From JBOFDK01 sp051656485 (GTDB lineage: Bacteria > Bacillota > Clostridia > Lachnospirales > Cellulosilyticaceae), in assembly GCA_051656485.1 (NCBI GenBank), contig JBOGBZ010000130.1, forward strand, positions 1 through 31,857: a stretch of DNA of 31,857 bases, in the 5' to 3' direction. The translations under genes were made by a program, and so were the position numbers. Each line of letters begins with the position of its first letter. Position 1 is the stretch's first letter. The notes under the pieces were generated by a model. That model ran no database searches. It saw nothing but the letters and a program-made list of their open reading frames with translations, and was not told the DNA's origin. This document shows, piece after piece, positions 6,127-14,137 of the stretch.

Positions 6127-8349
6127 ATGAGTGCATGGAGAAGTTTTAAAGAAGGTAAATGGAATGAGAGTATCGATGTAAGAGATTTCATCGTTAATAA
6201 CTATACAGAATATACAGGAGATGCTAGTTTCTTAGCAGGTCCAACAGAAGGTACAACAGCGCTTTGGGAACAACTTAGCGAACTTATGATCAAAGAAAGA
6301 GAAAGAGGTTGCTTCGTAGATACAAAAACAGTATCAACAATCGTTTCTCATAATGCTGGATATATCAATAAAGATCTAGAAAAAGTAGTAGGGCTTCAAA
6401 CAGAAGAACCTCTTGTACGTTCAGTACAACCATACGGTGGTATCAGAATGGTAGAGACAGCTCTTAATTCATATGATTATGAGATTGAGCCAGAAATGAA
6501 AGAGATCTTTACTAAGTATAGAAAAACACATAACGAAGGTGTATTCGATGCTTACAATTCAGATATTCGTAAAGCGAGAAAAGTTGGTGTTGTAACAGGT
6601 CTTCCAGATGCGTATGGACGTGGACGTATTATTGGTGACTACAGAAGAGTAGCTCTTTATGGTGTAGATAAGGTTATTGAAGAAAAGCTTAAAGATAAAG
6701 ACCTTAAATCAGTAGAGTTTACAGCAGATAACATTCGTGACTGTGAAGAGCTTGCAGAGCAAGTAAAAGCATTCAAAGAGTTAAAACAACTTGGTAATAT
6801 GTACGGATTTGACTTATCAAGACCAGCTGAAAACTTCAAAGAAGCGACACAATGGTTATACCTTGCATACCTTGCTGCTACAAAAGAGCAAAATGGTGCA
6901 GCGATGTCACTTGGTAGAACAAGTACATTCTTAGATATTTATGCAGAGCGTGATATTCAGGAAGGTATCCTTACAGAACAAGAAGCTCAAGAAATCATTG
7001 ACCATTTTATCATGAAACTTCGTATCATCAGATTCTTAAGAACACCAGAGTACAATGACCTCTTCTCAGGAGATCCAACATGGGTAACAGAATCTTTAGG
7101 TGGTATCTTAGAAGATGGAAGTGCTTCACTTGTAACTAAGAATAGTTTCCGTTACTTACACACACTTTACAACATCGGACCAGCGCCAGAACCAAACTTA
7201 ACAGTACTTTGGAGCGAGCAATTCCCACAAGGTTACAAAGATTTCTGTGCGAAAGTATCTATCGATACATCAGCTATCCAATACGAAAGTGATGACCTTA
7301 TGAGACCACAATTTGGTGATGACTACGGTATCGCATGTTGTGTATCTCCAATGCGTATTGGTAAACAAATGCAATTTTTCGGTGCACGTGCAAACCTTGC
7401 AAAAGCAGTGCTTTACGCAATCAATGGTGGGGTAGATGAGAAAGCTCTTATCCCAGTTATTCCAGGTATCGAACCTATCACAGATGACGTACTTGATTAC
7501 GACAAAGTAGTGAAAAACTTCGAGATTGCTACAGATTGGCTTGCAAAGACATACACAGATGCACTCAATATCATTCATTACATGCATGATAAATACAGCT
7601 ACGAAAGAATTGAGATGGCACTCCATGATACAGAAGTATTCCGTACAATGGCATGTGGTATTGCAGGTCTTGCAGTAGCAGCTGACTCACTTTCAGCTAT
7701 CAAATTTGCAAAAGTAAAACCAGTTAGAAATGAACAAGGCGTAGCTATTGACTTCGAAATCGAAGGTGAATATCCAGCATACGGTAACAATGATGACCGT
7801 GTAGATGATATTGCAGTACAACTTGTAAAAGACTTTATGCAAAAAATCCGTAGACATACACCATATAGAGGTGCAACTTATACACAGTCTGTGCTTACAA
7901 TCACTTCAAACGTTGTATACGGCAAGAAAACAGGTGCTACACCATGTGGACGTAAAGCAGGCGTACCATTCTCACCAGGGGCTAATCCAATGAATGGTAG
8001 AGAAACAAAAGGTGTCCTTGCAGCATGTAGTTCAGTAGCAAAACTACCATTTGAAGATTCACAAGACGGTATTTCATATACCTTCTCATTAGTACCTCAA
8101 ACACTCGGAAAATCAGATCAGGAGCGTGTACGCAACATGGTAGGTATCCTTGATGGCTACTTTGGTCAGACAGGTCAACATATCAACGTAAACGTACTTC
8201 ACAAGGACCTCCTTATGGATGCGATGGATCATCCAGAAAAGTATCCACAGCTTACTATTCGTGTATCTGGATACGCAGTAAACTTTATTAAATTAACAAG
8301 AGAACAACAGTTAGACGTTATTAGTAGAACATTCCACGAAAGAATGTAA
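6127..8349 (+). CDS. pflB: Pyruvate formate-lyase (formate C-acetyltransferase)
   Basis: Glycyl-radical enzyme converting pyruvate and CoA to acetyl-CoA and formate in anaerobic fermentation; cytoplasmic. The 740-aa length is close to the usual 740-760. The adjacent catalytic cysteines are Cys404/Cys405 in GIACCVSPM, and the radical-bearing glycine is Gly715 in TIRVSGYAVNF near the C-terminus. RBS AAAGGAG (6111-6117) lies 9 bases before ATG. It has its own promoter and leader operator. Oddly, no activating enzyme (pflA, radical SAM) follows, although pflA usually sits next to pflB; it must be elsewhere or supplied by a paralogue. The codon choice is strongly biased and regular, as expected of a very highly expressed gene. 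Confidence 0.98.
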   Translation: MSAWRSFKEGKWNESIDVRDFIVNNYTEYTGDASFLAGPTEGTTALWEQLSELMIKERERGCFVDTKTVSTIVSHNAGYINKDLEKVVGLQTEEPLVRSVQPYGGIRMVETALNSYDYEIEPEMKEIFTKYRKTHNEGVFDAYNSDIRKARKVGVVTGLPDAYGRGRIIGDYRRVALYGVDKVIEEKLKDKDLKSVEFTADNIRDCEELAEQVKAFKELKQLGNMYGFDLSRPAENFKEATQWLYLAYLAATKEQNGAAMSLGRTSTFLDIYAERDIQEGILTEQEAQEIIDHFIMKLRIIRFLRTPEYNDLFSGDPTWVTESLGGILEDGSASLVTKNSFRYLHTLYNIGPAPEPNLTVLWSEQFPQGYKDFCAKVSIDTSAIQYESDDLMRPQFGDDYGIACCVSPMRIGKQMQFFGARANLAKAVLYAINGGVDEKALIPVIPGIEPITDDVLDYDKVVKNFEIATDWLAKTYTDALNIIHYMHDKYSYERIEMALHDTEVFRTMACGIAGLAVAADSLSAIKFAKVKPVRNEQGVAIDFEIEGEYPAYGNNDDRVDDIAVQLVKDFMQKIRRHTPYRGATYTQSVLTITSNVVYGKKTGATPCGRKAGVPFSPGANPMNGRETKGVLAACSSVAKLPFEDSQDGISYTFSLVPQTLGKSDQERVRNMVGILDGYFGQTGQHINVNVLHKDLLMDAMDHPEKYPQLTIRVSGYAVNFIKLTREQQLDVISRTFHERM

Positions 8350-8428
8350 TACAAAACATCCCCCCTCGTATTGTTTACAAATAGGATGTATAATCCCCTC
8401 TAATATGATTAAAACCCAATTCAACTCC

Positions 8429-8463
8429 AAAACACCATGAGCGTTTCACGCCCATGGTGTTTT
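8429..8463. terminator. Terminator after pflB
   Basis: AAAACACCATG (8429-8439) pairs perfectly with CATGGTGTTTT (8453-8463); inside, GCG/CGC adds three pairs above one A/C mismatch, closing on the loop TTTCA. The run of A on one side and T on the other lets it work in both directions. It ends the pflB transcript 80 bases after the stop. Confidence 0.85.
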
Positions 8464-8519
8464 ATTATATATGGAAAAGGTTTGTTAGAGATTTTTTTAT
8501 TGCTAATTTCTAAAAAGTT

Positions 8520-8547
8520 TTTACAATTAAAGTTAAAAGTATATACT
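8520..8547 (+). promoter_or_regulatory. Promoter of the gntR operon
   Basis: -35 TTTACA (8520-8525), 16-bp spacer, -10 TATACT (8542-8547). The -10 lies inside the palindrome at 8540-8554, so a bound regulator would block RNA polymerase directly. Confidence 0.65.
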
Positions 8548-8574
8548 GTATATATACAACATAAACAGTATATG
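8540..8574. promoter_or_regulatory. Tandem operator pair in the gntR promoter
   Basis: Site 1, TATATACTGTATATA (8540-8554), is a perfect 7-1-7 palindrome over the -10 box. Site 2, CATAAACAGTATATG (8560-8574), matches its reverse complement at 12 of 15 positions. Their centres are 20 bp apart, about two helical turns, so two dimers would sit on the same face. This suggests autorepression by the YtrA-type regulator encoded next. Confidence 0.6.
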
Positions 8575-8593
8575 CTTTTGAGAGGTCTTCAAT

Positions 8594-8980
8594 ATGAAAA
8601 TTATTATTTCGAATCAGTCAGATAGTCCTATTTATGAGCAGATTAAAGAGCAGATAAAGATAGCTATTTTAAATGGGGAATTAGGAGAAGGGGATGCACT
8701 ACCATCTATAAGAGGGTTAGCCAAAGATTTAAAGGTGAGTGCTATTACGACTACTAAGGCGTATTCAGAGTTAGAGGCAGAAGGGTTTGTAAAGAATATG
8801 CAAGGTAAGGGATGTTTTGTCTTACCGACTAATGGTGAAATGATGAAAGAGACATTACTTAGACAGGTAGAAGAGCATTTATTTGAAGCAGCACGTATTG
8901 CTAAACTTGCAAAGATAGGTAGTGAAAAATTTAAAGAAATGGTGACGTTTGCTATAGAAGAGGAGGGGTTAGATGAATGA
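8594..8980 (+). CDS. GntR-family (YtrA subfamily) transcription regulator
   Basis: 128-aa repressor. The N-terminal winged helix-turn-helix (about 1-75) carries the GntR pattern SPIYEQIKEQIKIAIL...LPSIRGLAKDLKVSAITTTKAYSELEAEGFV, followed by GKGCFV. The short helical tail (about 80-128), with no large ligand-binding domain, defines the YtrA subgroup, whose members are encoded with and control ABC transporters. RBS GAGAGG (8580-8585) lies 8 bases before ATG. The stop overlaps the next gene by 8 bases (ATGAATGA), so the operon is translationally coupled. The paired palindromes in its own promoter support autoregulation, and the related site in the pflB leader suggests a second target. Confidence 0.93.
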   Translation: MKIIISNQSDSPIYEQIKEQIKIAILNGELGEGDALPSIRGLAKDLKVSAITTTKAYSELEAEGFVKNMQGKGCFVLPTNGEMMKETLLRQVEEHLFEAARIAKLAKIGSEKFKEMVTFAIEEEGLDE

Positions 8981-9836
8981 TTTATTAGAAGTACAAGGGT
9001 TATGTAAAAAATATGAGGCATTTGAGTTAAAAGACGTAAGTTTTAATATACCAGCAGGGTATATTATGGGGTTTGTAGGTGTTAATGGAGCGGGAAAGAC
9101 TACGACACTAAAACTTATTCTTAATGCTATAGATAAGAACAGTGGCAGTATTCGTGTATTTGGAAAAGATAATATCAAATACGAGCAAGAAATCAAGCAA
9201 GATTTAGGCGTAGTTTTTGATAGTGTCTTTTTAGTCAAAGATTGGACACTTAAGGAAGTGGAGAAAGCCTATAAGCTTTTTTATAATAATTGGGATAGTA
9301 AGAAGTACTATGACTATCTTGATCAATTTAGATTACTACCACAGATGCAAGTCAAAGATTTGTCTAAGGGAATGGGAATGAAGTTACTTCTAGCTGCAGC
9401 ATTATCTCATGATGCGAAGTTACTTTTGTTAGATGAGCCTACAAGTGGACTTGATCCTGCTGCGAGAGATGAACTTATGGAGCTTTTTCAAGAATATATT
9501 GAAGATGGTACAAGGAGTATTGTATTTTCTACCCATGTCACCAGTGACTTAGAGAAGATTGCAGATTTTATAACCTGTATCCACCAAGGGGAAATTTACT
9601 TTACAGGAATGAAAGAGGAACTCCTAGAGAAGTATTGTATCGTAAAAGGGGAACCTAAGGGGTATAAAGGGTGTGAAGATAAACTTATAGGCATAAGAAA
9701 GTTCTCTACCGGGTTTGAAGCACTTGTACTTAGAGAAAATTTGAAGCAACTAACAGAGAAGACGGTTATAGAGCAACTAACCATTGATGATATTATTATT
9801 TTTATGAATAGGGGAGGGAAGAAAAATGGTAGATAG
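8973..9836 (+). CDS. ABC transporter ATP-binding protein (ABC-2 exporter type)
   Basis: 287-aa ATPase of the CcmA/NatA-like export group. Walker A GVNGAGKTTT starts at 36, the signature is LSKGMGMK (130-137, a variant of LSGGQ), Walker B LLLLDEPTSGLDP has Asp154/Glu155, and switch His188 is in STHV. A C-terminal extension of about 70 residues resembles the regulatory tail of this group. It overlaps gntR upstream and the membrane gene downstream (11 bases). The order YtrA-type GntR, ATPase, ABC-2 membrane protein resembles the Staphylococcus Pmt system, which exports amphipathic peptides, and Bacillus Ytr; the substrate here is unknown. Confidence 0.93.
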   Translation: MNDLLEVQGLCKKYEAFELKDVSFNIPAGYIMGFVGVNGAGKTTTLKLILNAIDKNSGSIRVFGKDNIKYEQEIKQDLGVVFDSVFLVKDWTLKEVEKAYKLFYNNWDSKKYYDYLDQFRLLPQMQVKDLSKGMGMKLLLAAALSHDAKLLLLDEPTSGLDPAARDELMELFQEYIEDGTRSIVFSTHVTSDLEKIADFITCIHQGEIYFTGMKEELLEKYCIVKGEPKGYKGCEDKLIGIRKFSTGFEALVLRENLKQLTEKTVIEQLTIDDIIIFMNRGGKKNGR

Positions 9837-10491
9837 CATAAAACTTATAAAGTTAGATTGTTTGAGTATTAAAGGTCATCTAAAACAAATGCTTTTGTCA
9901 TACCTTATGATTACAGTAGTATTAATAGGTACGGTACCCTATATGTTAAACATGGTGTACTTTGTGCTGGCAAGTTCATTTTTGATTTATCCATTTATGG
10001 TAGAAGAACAAAATAACATGAGCTATTTTCATAAAATGATAGCCATAACCAAGAAGAAAAGAGTGCAAAGTAAATATTTAGAGGCGATACTTGCAGTGGG
10101 AATAATGATTTTAATGATTATTCCTATGAATATGCTGATGTATCATACATTACAAGAAGGCATGTCTTATTATTTATTTGCAGGAATGGCACTTATAGGG
10201 GTACTGTTTTTCTGTATGATTGTAGGTATTCAAATCCCATGCTGTTTTAAATGGGGATATGCAAAGTCAAGATTTATAGGTATGATCATGCCTATTATCA
10301 TAGGGTTTGGTATACCGACAGTGGTATTATTACTGAGTAAGCTTATGCCTAAGGAAGAGGTTTTTGCCATGATTGATAAAATGGCAGTTGTTTTGACGGA
10401 GCATACACCAGAAATAATGCTTGTAAGTCTATTGATAGGGGCAGTGAGTTTAAGTATATCGTATACCATATCATTAAAAGTAGCGAAGTAA
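9826..10491 (+). CDS. ABC-2 type transporter membrane protein
   Basis: 221-aa integral membrane protein with about six hydrophobic helices: near 24-41, 42-58, 86-105, 114-130, 148-168 and 193-215. It resembles the ABC2_membrane_2 group (PmtB/YtrC-like): a charged cytoplasmic stretch after the second helix (HKMIAITKKKRVQSKY) and no soluble domain. It begins inside the end of the ATPase gene, so the two are coupled, with GGGGAGGG at 9810-9817 as the ribosome binding site. Together with the ATPase it should form a small exporter under control of the GntR protein. A strong terminator follows at once. The assignment rests on context and topology more than on sharp motifs. Confidence 0.82.
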   Translation: MVDSIKLIKLDCLSIKGHLKQMLLSYLMITVVLIGTVPYMLNMVYFVLASSFLIYPFMVEEQNNMSYFHKMIAITKKKRVQSKYLEAILAVGIMILMIIPMNMLMYHTLQEGMSYYLFAGMALIGVLFFCMIVGIQIPCCFKWGYAKSRFIGMIMPIIIGFGIPTVVLLLSKLMPKEEVFAMIDKMAVVLTEHTPEIMLVSLLIGAVSLSISYTISLKVAK

Positions 10492-10494
10492 GGT

Positions 10495-10530
10495 AAAGCG
10501 GATGGCATCAAGAGTAGCCATCCGCTTTTT
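10495..10530 (+). terminator. Terminator of the gntR operon
   Basis: AAAGCGGATGGC (10495-10506) and GCCATCCGC (10517-10525) form a GC-rich stem extending into T5 (10526-10530), with a 10-nt loop. It lies 3 bases after the last stop codon. Confidence 0.92.
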
Positions 10531-10634
10531 GAATGATTAATCGTTAAAAAATCTTATTAAAACCTTAGGAGATAAATATTTTGCAAAGTAGCAAATAGAG
10601 ACCAGCTTAATATAATAAAGTAGGAGGGGATGGT

Positions 10635-12113
10635 ATGAGAAATCAAGAGAGTTTTTATTCTATTAGGCGGATTCATAAAGTAGTGGGTATTTTGCTAGGT
10701 ATTATTTGCCCTGTACTTACCATACAGGGGTACTTTAGGTTAGGAATAAAAGTTTTGTTGATAGGTACTTTTTGTATAGTCCTTGTTGGAGGGCTTCTCT
10801 TTTTTATGATTAAGCATAATGGGATGGATACTTTTAAAAAGTATGCTATTGTGACGCTTCTTATGAGTATCATAATAGGGTTGTTTTTTATAAATGGTTT
10901 TTCTTTGCAGTATCATTACATTGTTTTTTTAATAATGGGTATAGGTGCACTTTATTTTGATGAAAAATTGATGAAGTATATATTAGGGCTTGTAGGGCTA
11001 GGGTTCATCGGTATTTTTCTTGTGAATCCAGTGGTGTTGATAGGTGAAGAAAGTATTGTACAGCTTATTATTATACTAGGTAGCGTTATAGGCGTATGGA
11101 CGACACTTTATTTATTAACAAAGTGGATGAGGCAAGTCATTACCCAATTGATGGAAAAAGAAGAAGTGTCTACTGCGTTAATTACACAATTAAAAGAAGT
11201 GATGGGAAAGATAGAGTCGGCTACAGCTAGTATTGATCAAAACATTAGTGGATGCGAAGAAGATACAACAAAGCTTGCCAGTGCCAGTCATCAGATGGTA
11301 ATGGCTATGAATGATATGAGTGAGGCAATCCAAAATCAAACAACTAAAATAGGTAATATAGATGAGCAAATGGTTACTTCTTTTGAAGAAATGAACGAGG
11401 TTAATAGAATAGGTAAAGAAATCGGCCAACAAATCATAGGAAATAATATAAAAATAAAACAAAGCACGGAAGAAGTGGAGGCTACAAAACAAGGGATACA
11501 AAAAATAGAAGAGGCAGTACAAGAGGTAGAAGTGCTGATGAAAGCTTTAGATATAAGTGTAGAAGAGGTTAATAGATTATTGGAGACTATAAGCAGTATT
11601 GCATCACAGACAAAGATGCTAGCACTTAATGCCAGTATAGAAGCAGCTAGGGCAGGGGAAGCTGGCAGTGGGTTTAAGGTAGTGGCACATGCAATCCACA
11701 AATTAGCCAGCGAAAGTAGCAGAATAGTAGAAGCTATAGGAAAAGTGAATGAAGAGATGCTCACAAGAAGTAGCTATGTCAGTACGCAAATTAAAAATAC
11801 ATTAGTAGACACACAACAAGGCAAGGAACAGATGGTAGAAGTGACCGTTCATTTTGAAGCTATTAAAAAGCATAGCATAGCAAGTAATGACTTGATGCTG
11901 TTGCAGATTGAAAGAATTGGGGAACTTCTGAATAGGTGTCAGCATATGAAGAAAGATATAGGGGAAGTGAGTAGTATCAGTCAAGAAAATACAGCAACGA
12001 TAGAAGAAATGGTGGCAATTATCCAAGAAGCAGATGAATGTATGACAGAGATTGCGAACCGTATGGCATATATAACACAGCAGAGCAATGCACTACAAGC
12101 CATTAAAAAATAA
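10635..12113 (+). CDS. Methyl-accepting chemotaxis protein, six-TM
   Basis: 492-aa chemoreceptor. The N-terminal half holds about six hydrophobic helices (roughly 14-33, 37-58, 68-88, 92-108, 112-131, 138-163) with short loops and no extracellular sensor domain, so it probably senses within or near the membrane. The C-terminal part is a coiled-coil signalling domain. The highly conserved hairpin tip that contacts CheA/CheW reads LALNASIEAARAGE (329-342), preceded by ISSIASQTKM and followed by GFKVVAHAIHKLA. No HAMP domain is evident. RBS AGGAGGGG (10622-10629) precedes ATG. A TATAAT lies at 10611-10616 but without a good -35 box. It shows that the organism is chemotactic; the ligand is unknown. 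Confidence 0.93.
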   Translation: MRNQESFYSIRRIHKVVGILLGIICPVLTIQGYFRLGIKVLLIGTFCIVLVGGLLFFMIKHNGMDTFKKYAIVTLLMSIIIGLFFINGFSLQYHYIVFLIMGIGALYFDEKLMKYILGLVGLGFIGIFLVNPVVLIGEESIVQLIIILGSVIGVWTTLYLLTKWMRQVITQLMEKEEVSTALITQLKEVMGKIESATASIDQNISGCEEDTTKLASASHQMVMAMNDMSEAIQNQTTKIGNIDEQMVTSFEEMNEVNRIGKEIGQQIIGNNIKIKQSTEEVEATKQGIQKIEEAVQEVEVLMKALDISVEEVNRLLETISSIASQTKMLALNASIEAARAGEAGSGFKVVAHAIHKLASESSRIVEAIGKVNEEMLTRSSYVSTQIKNTLVDTQQGKEQMVEVTVHFEAIKKHSIASNDLMLLQIERIGELLNRCQHMKKDIGEVSSISQENTATIEEMVAIIQEADECMTEIANRMAYITQQSNALQAIKK

Positions 12114-12120
12114 TAAATGA

Positions 12121-12146
12121 GCAAAGGCCCAGATAAGGGCCTTTGC
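12121..12146. terminator. Hairpin between convergent genes
   Basis: GCAAAGGCCC (12121-12130) and GGGCCTTTGC (12137-12146) form a perfect 10-bp stem with the loop AGATAA. It sits between the chemoreceptor and the convergent small ORF and probably ends both transcripts, though a clean T-run is missing on either side. Confidence 0.65.
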
Positions 12147-12158
12147 TATAAAGAATAG

Positions 12159-12350
12159 TTAAAAATCATCTACATCTACTTCTTCGCCATAACGTACCGT
12201 ACCCTTAGAACAGAAACCATCTGTAAGGTCTGTATCCTCTATAAAAGTACCATCATTAGGTTCAGGAGAAGAGGTGTTGCTTTTAAGAGGTGTATTAAGA
12301 AGTGTAGGTAAATGTGTAATAGGTTCACTAGTTGATTTATTTTTTTTCAT
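12159..12350 (-). CDS. Small acidic protein of unknown function, 63 aa
   Basis: I do not recognise this product. From the ATG at 12350 it encodes 63 residues: a Lys-rich start (MKKNKSTSEP), a Ser/Thr/Pro-rich middle and a strongly acidic end with EDTDLTDG, one cysteine (GFCSKG) and the terminal EEVDVDDF. There is no TM helix or signal peptide. The start is favoured by AAAGGCGG about 10 bases upstream on the minus strand; the frame runs further to 12500, but that part translates to an AT-driven Phe/Tyr/Leu-rich stretch and is rejected. A possible promoter is at 12488-12461 and a shared hairpin lies beyond its stop. It could be a small regulatory protein or a peptide precursor; no modification enzyme is nearby. 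Confidence 0.5.
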   Translation of the reverse strand: MKKNKSTSEPITHLPTLLNTPLKSNTSSPEPNDGTFIEDTDLTDGFCSKGTVRYGEEVDVDDF

Positions 12351-12460
12351 CAGTTTATACCGCCTTTGGAAATTAAAAGTATTAGTAGGATATGCAGAAT
12401 GAAGATAAATTACATATGAGAAATAGAAATAGAAAAATAAGTAAGGAAATAGACACCGTA

Positions 12461-12488
12461 AATATAGCAAAATAGAACATATAGACAA
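12461..12488 (-). promoter_or_regulatory. Possible promoter of the small minus-strand gene
   Basis: On the minus strand, TTGTCT (12488-12483), 16-bp spacer and TATATT (12466-12461). The surroundings are very AT-rich, so chance matches are likely. Apart from this and the plus-strand promoter and operator at 12579-12629, I see nothing in the roughly 300-base gap 12351-12652. Confidence 0.35.
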
Positions 12489-12578
12489 TGGAGACAACAA
12501 AAATGCGAAAACATACTAAGAATAATGCACAAAAAACAAAAATGAATTTTATTATAAAATTAATTTTTTAATAAAACA

Positions 12579-12607
12579 TTGACATTTCTTGTGAAAAATA
12601 GTAAACT
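12579..12607 (+). promoter_or_regulatory. Promoter of sugar-binding protein unit A
   Basis: -35 TTGACA (12579-12584), 17-bp spacer, -10 TAAACT (12602-12607). The layout matches the unit B promoter at 26277-26305, and both are followed by the same operator-like element. Confidence 0.78.
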
Positions 12608-12629
12608 TTACGAAAGTAGTTTCTTTAAA
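12607..12629. promoter_or_regulatory. Operator candidate, copy 1 (LacI-type)
   Basis: A 23-bp element with core GAAAGTAGTTTC, directly after the -10 box and covering the transcript start. It is identical to 26306-26328 at 22 of 23 positions. The GAAA-N4-TTTC core has the half-site layout of LacI/CcpA-family operators, and a LacI-family gene lies between the two units. Confidence 0.65.
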
Positions 12630-12652
12630 TATTACATCTCAGGGGGTATACT

Positions 12653-14074
12653 ATGAAAAAATTTATGTATTTTGCCTTATCTTGCGCGTTGGCAGTATCA
12701 GCAACAGGATGTGGAAATAAAGCTCCAGAAACAACGACGGGAGAAGTTGGTAAGAATGAACAAAAACAAGAAGAAACAAAGAACGGTGAAGTAACAAAAC
12801 TTAGATATTTAGCATGGGATGCAGGAACACCAGAAGATCCAACGTTAGAACGTATCATGGCAGAGATTTATGATGAGACACATCCAGAAGTGGAGATTGA
12901 AGTTATCACTCTTCCAGAGGGAACGAATTATGATAATTACATAGCAACACTTGCATCATCAGGTCAAATGGCAGATGTATTTATGTGGGCATCTGTATCA
13001 GAAGCGATCTTAAATGGATGGGCTGCAGATGTATCAGAATATGCATTAGCAGATGATGAGTATAGTTTAATCAATCCTGCTACACGTGAAGGTGGTCAGG
13101 TAAATGGAAAAGTTTATGGTATCCCTAAAGGTATGAACTATATGGGATTATTCATGAATGAAGATCTTTTTGCACAAAATAACGTAACACCACTTGAATT
13201 TGGCTATACAGTAGATGAAATGTTGACAGCAATTGAAAAGAATACAACATCAAAATCAAAAGGTGTAGACAACTTTAACGTTGAGGCGTGGTATCCATTC
13301 ACACAAAACCCATCATACGGATTCCAATCATATGATGGAGAGACAGTACATTTTGATTCAGAAGAATATGCAAAAGGTATTGAACTAGCACAAAGAGTAA
13401 CTCAAAATAATTGGGATATGAAAAATACAACACCAGTTGATTTCTTCGGTACAGAAGGTTGGGCTTGGGGAGAAATCGGTGGTATTGCACTTCAGTTAGA
13501 AGGTACATGGAACTTAACAGGGTTAAAAAATGTAGCAGACTTTAAGTATGACTATGTAGGTCTTCCAGGTGGTCACGCAATTTTAATTAATGACTATATC
13601 TTTGTATCAGATGTGAGTAAAAATAAGGAAGCAGCGTATGATTTCTCAAAATGGATGTCTTATTCTTTAGAGGGTATTACTGAGAGATTTGATATTGCAG
13701 ACGAGTCAGATTATACATACAATGCTATTCCACTTATCACAACAAATGAAGAAATTAATGCAAGATACTTTAAGACTATTGAAGAATTCCCAGGATTTAT
13801 TGAAGCATATAATAAAATTTCAGAAAATCCAGAACTTCTTCATGTAGAAGGATTTAAAGAAGTTTCAGGTTTCCGTTCAGCTATTTTTGCCGCTGATACA
13901 GGTGTACAAGGTAAAAATGCAGATGGAACAACTTATTCAATGACAATTGAGCAATTAAGAACAGCTATTATTAAAGGTGAATATAAATTATCAGATTACA
14001 CATCTAAGATGAATGATATTGCTAATCTAGAATTAAAAACAGCAAGAGAACAAGTAGAAGCAGCAACAAAATAA
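12653..14074 (+). CDS. Extracellular sugar-binding lipoprotein (unit A)
   Basis: 473-aa family 1 solute-binding protein that captures oligosaccharides for an ABC importer. It has a lipoprotein signal peptide with lipobox SATGC (Cys20), so it is anchored to the outer face of the membrane. The mature domain begins at about TKLRYLAWDAG, and the hydrophobic and aromatic repertoire (AWYPF, GWAWGEIGG, EGTWNL) is typical of carbohydrate binders. RBS AGGGGG (12641-12646) lies 6 bases before ATG. It is a clear paralogue of the product of 26348-27766, with many identical blocks (YIATLASSGQM, LNGWAADVSEYAL, EGGQVNGK, PELLHVEG). No permease is in its own unit, so it probably shares the permeases of unit B. 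A terminator separates it from the glycosidase genes. Confidence 0.94.
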   Translation: MKKFMYFALSCALAVSATGCGNKAPETTTGEVGKNEQKQEETKNGEVTKLRYLAWDAGTPEDPTLERIMAEIYDETHPEVEIEVITLPEGTNYDNYIATLASSGQMADVFMWASVSEAILNGWAADVSEYALADDEYSLINPATREGGQVNGKVYGIPKGMNYMGLFMNEDLFAQNNVTPLEFGYTVDEMLTAIEKNTTSKSKGVDNFNVEAWYPFTQNPSYGFQSYDGETVHFDSEEYAKGIELAQRVTQNNWDMKNTTPVDFFGTEGWAWGEIGGIALQLEGTWNLTGLKNVADFKYDYVGLPGGHAILINDYIFVSDVSKNKEAAYDFSKWMSYSLEGITERFDIADESDYTYNAIPLITTNEEINARYFKTIEEFPGFIEAYNKISENPELLHVEGFKEVSGFRSAIFAADTGVQGKNADGTTYSMTIEQLRTAIIKGEYKLSDYTSKMNDIANLELKTAREQVEAATK

Positions 14075-14092
14075 TTAGAAAAAATAAACTGT

Positions 14093-14137
14093 GCTGGCAC
14101 CCTATAAAGCTATTAGCAGAAGGTGTCAGCCTTTTTT
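14093..14137 (+). terminator. Intercistronic terminator after binding protein A
   Basis: GCTGGCACC (14093-14101) pairs with GGTGTCAGC (14122-14130) with one G-U, around a 20-nt loop, then C and T6 (14132-14137). No good promoter is visible before the next gene, so this is probably a partial terminator that sets the binding protein in excess over the enzymes. Confidence 0.82.

Noticed and set aside
7270..7626. 118-codon minus-strand ORF opposite pflB
   Set aside because: Cys/His-rich only because of antisense codon bias; no RBS or domain.
8371..8394. TTGTTT and TATAAT after pflB as a promoter
   Set aside because: Spacer of 12 bp is too short, and the terminator follows immediately.
8437..8625. 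62-codon plus-strand ORF before gntR
   Set aside because: It starts inside the pflB terminator, has no RBS and overlaps gntR in another frame.
8632..9021. 129-codon minus-strand ORF opposite gntR
   Set aside because: Antisense shadow with Ser/Leu/Phe-rich composition, no RBS and no recognisable domain.
11336..11764. 142-codon minus-strand ORF opposite the chemoreceptor
   Set aside because: Low-complexity Ser/Ile/Leu translation of the antisense coiled-coil region; a shadow.
12351..12500. Upstream extension of the small minus-strand ORF to 113 codons
   Set aside because: The added part is AT-driven Phe/Tyr/Leu sequence and contains the internal RBS and the possible promoter.
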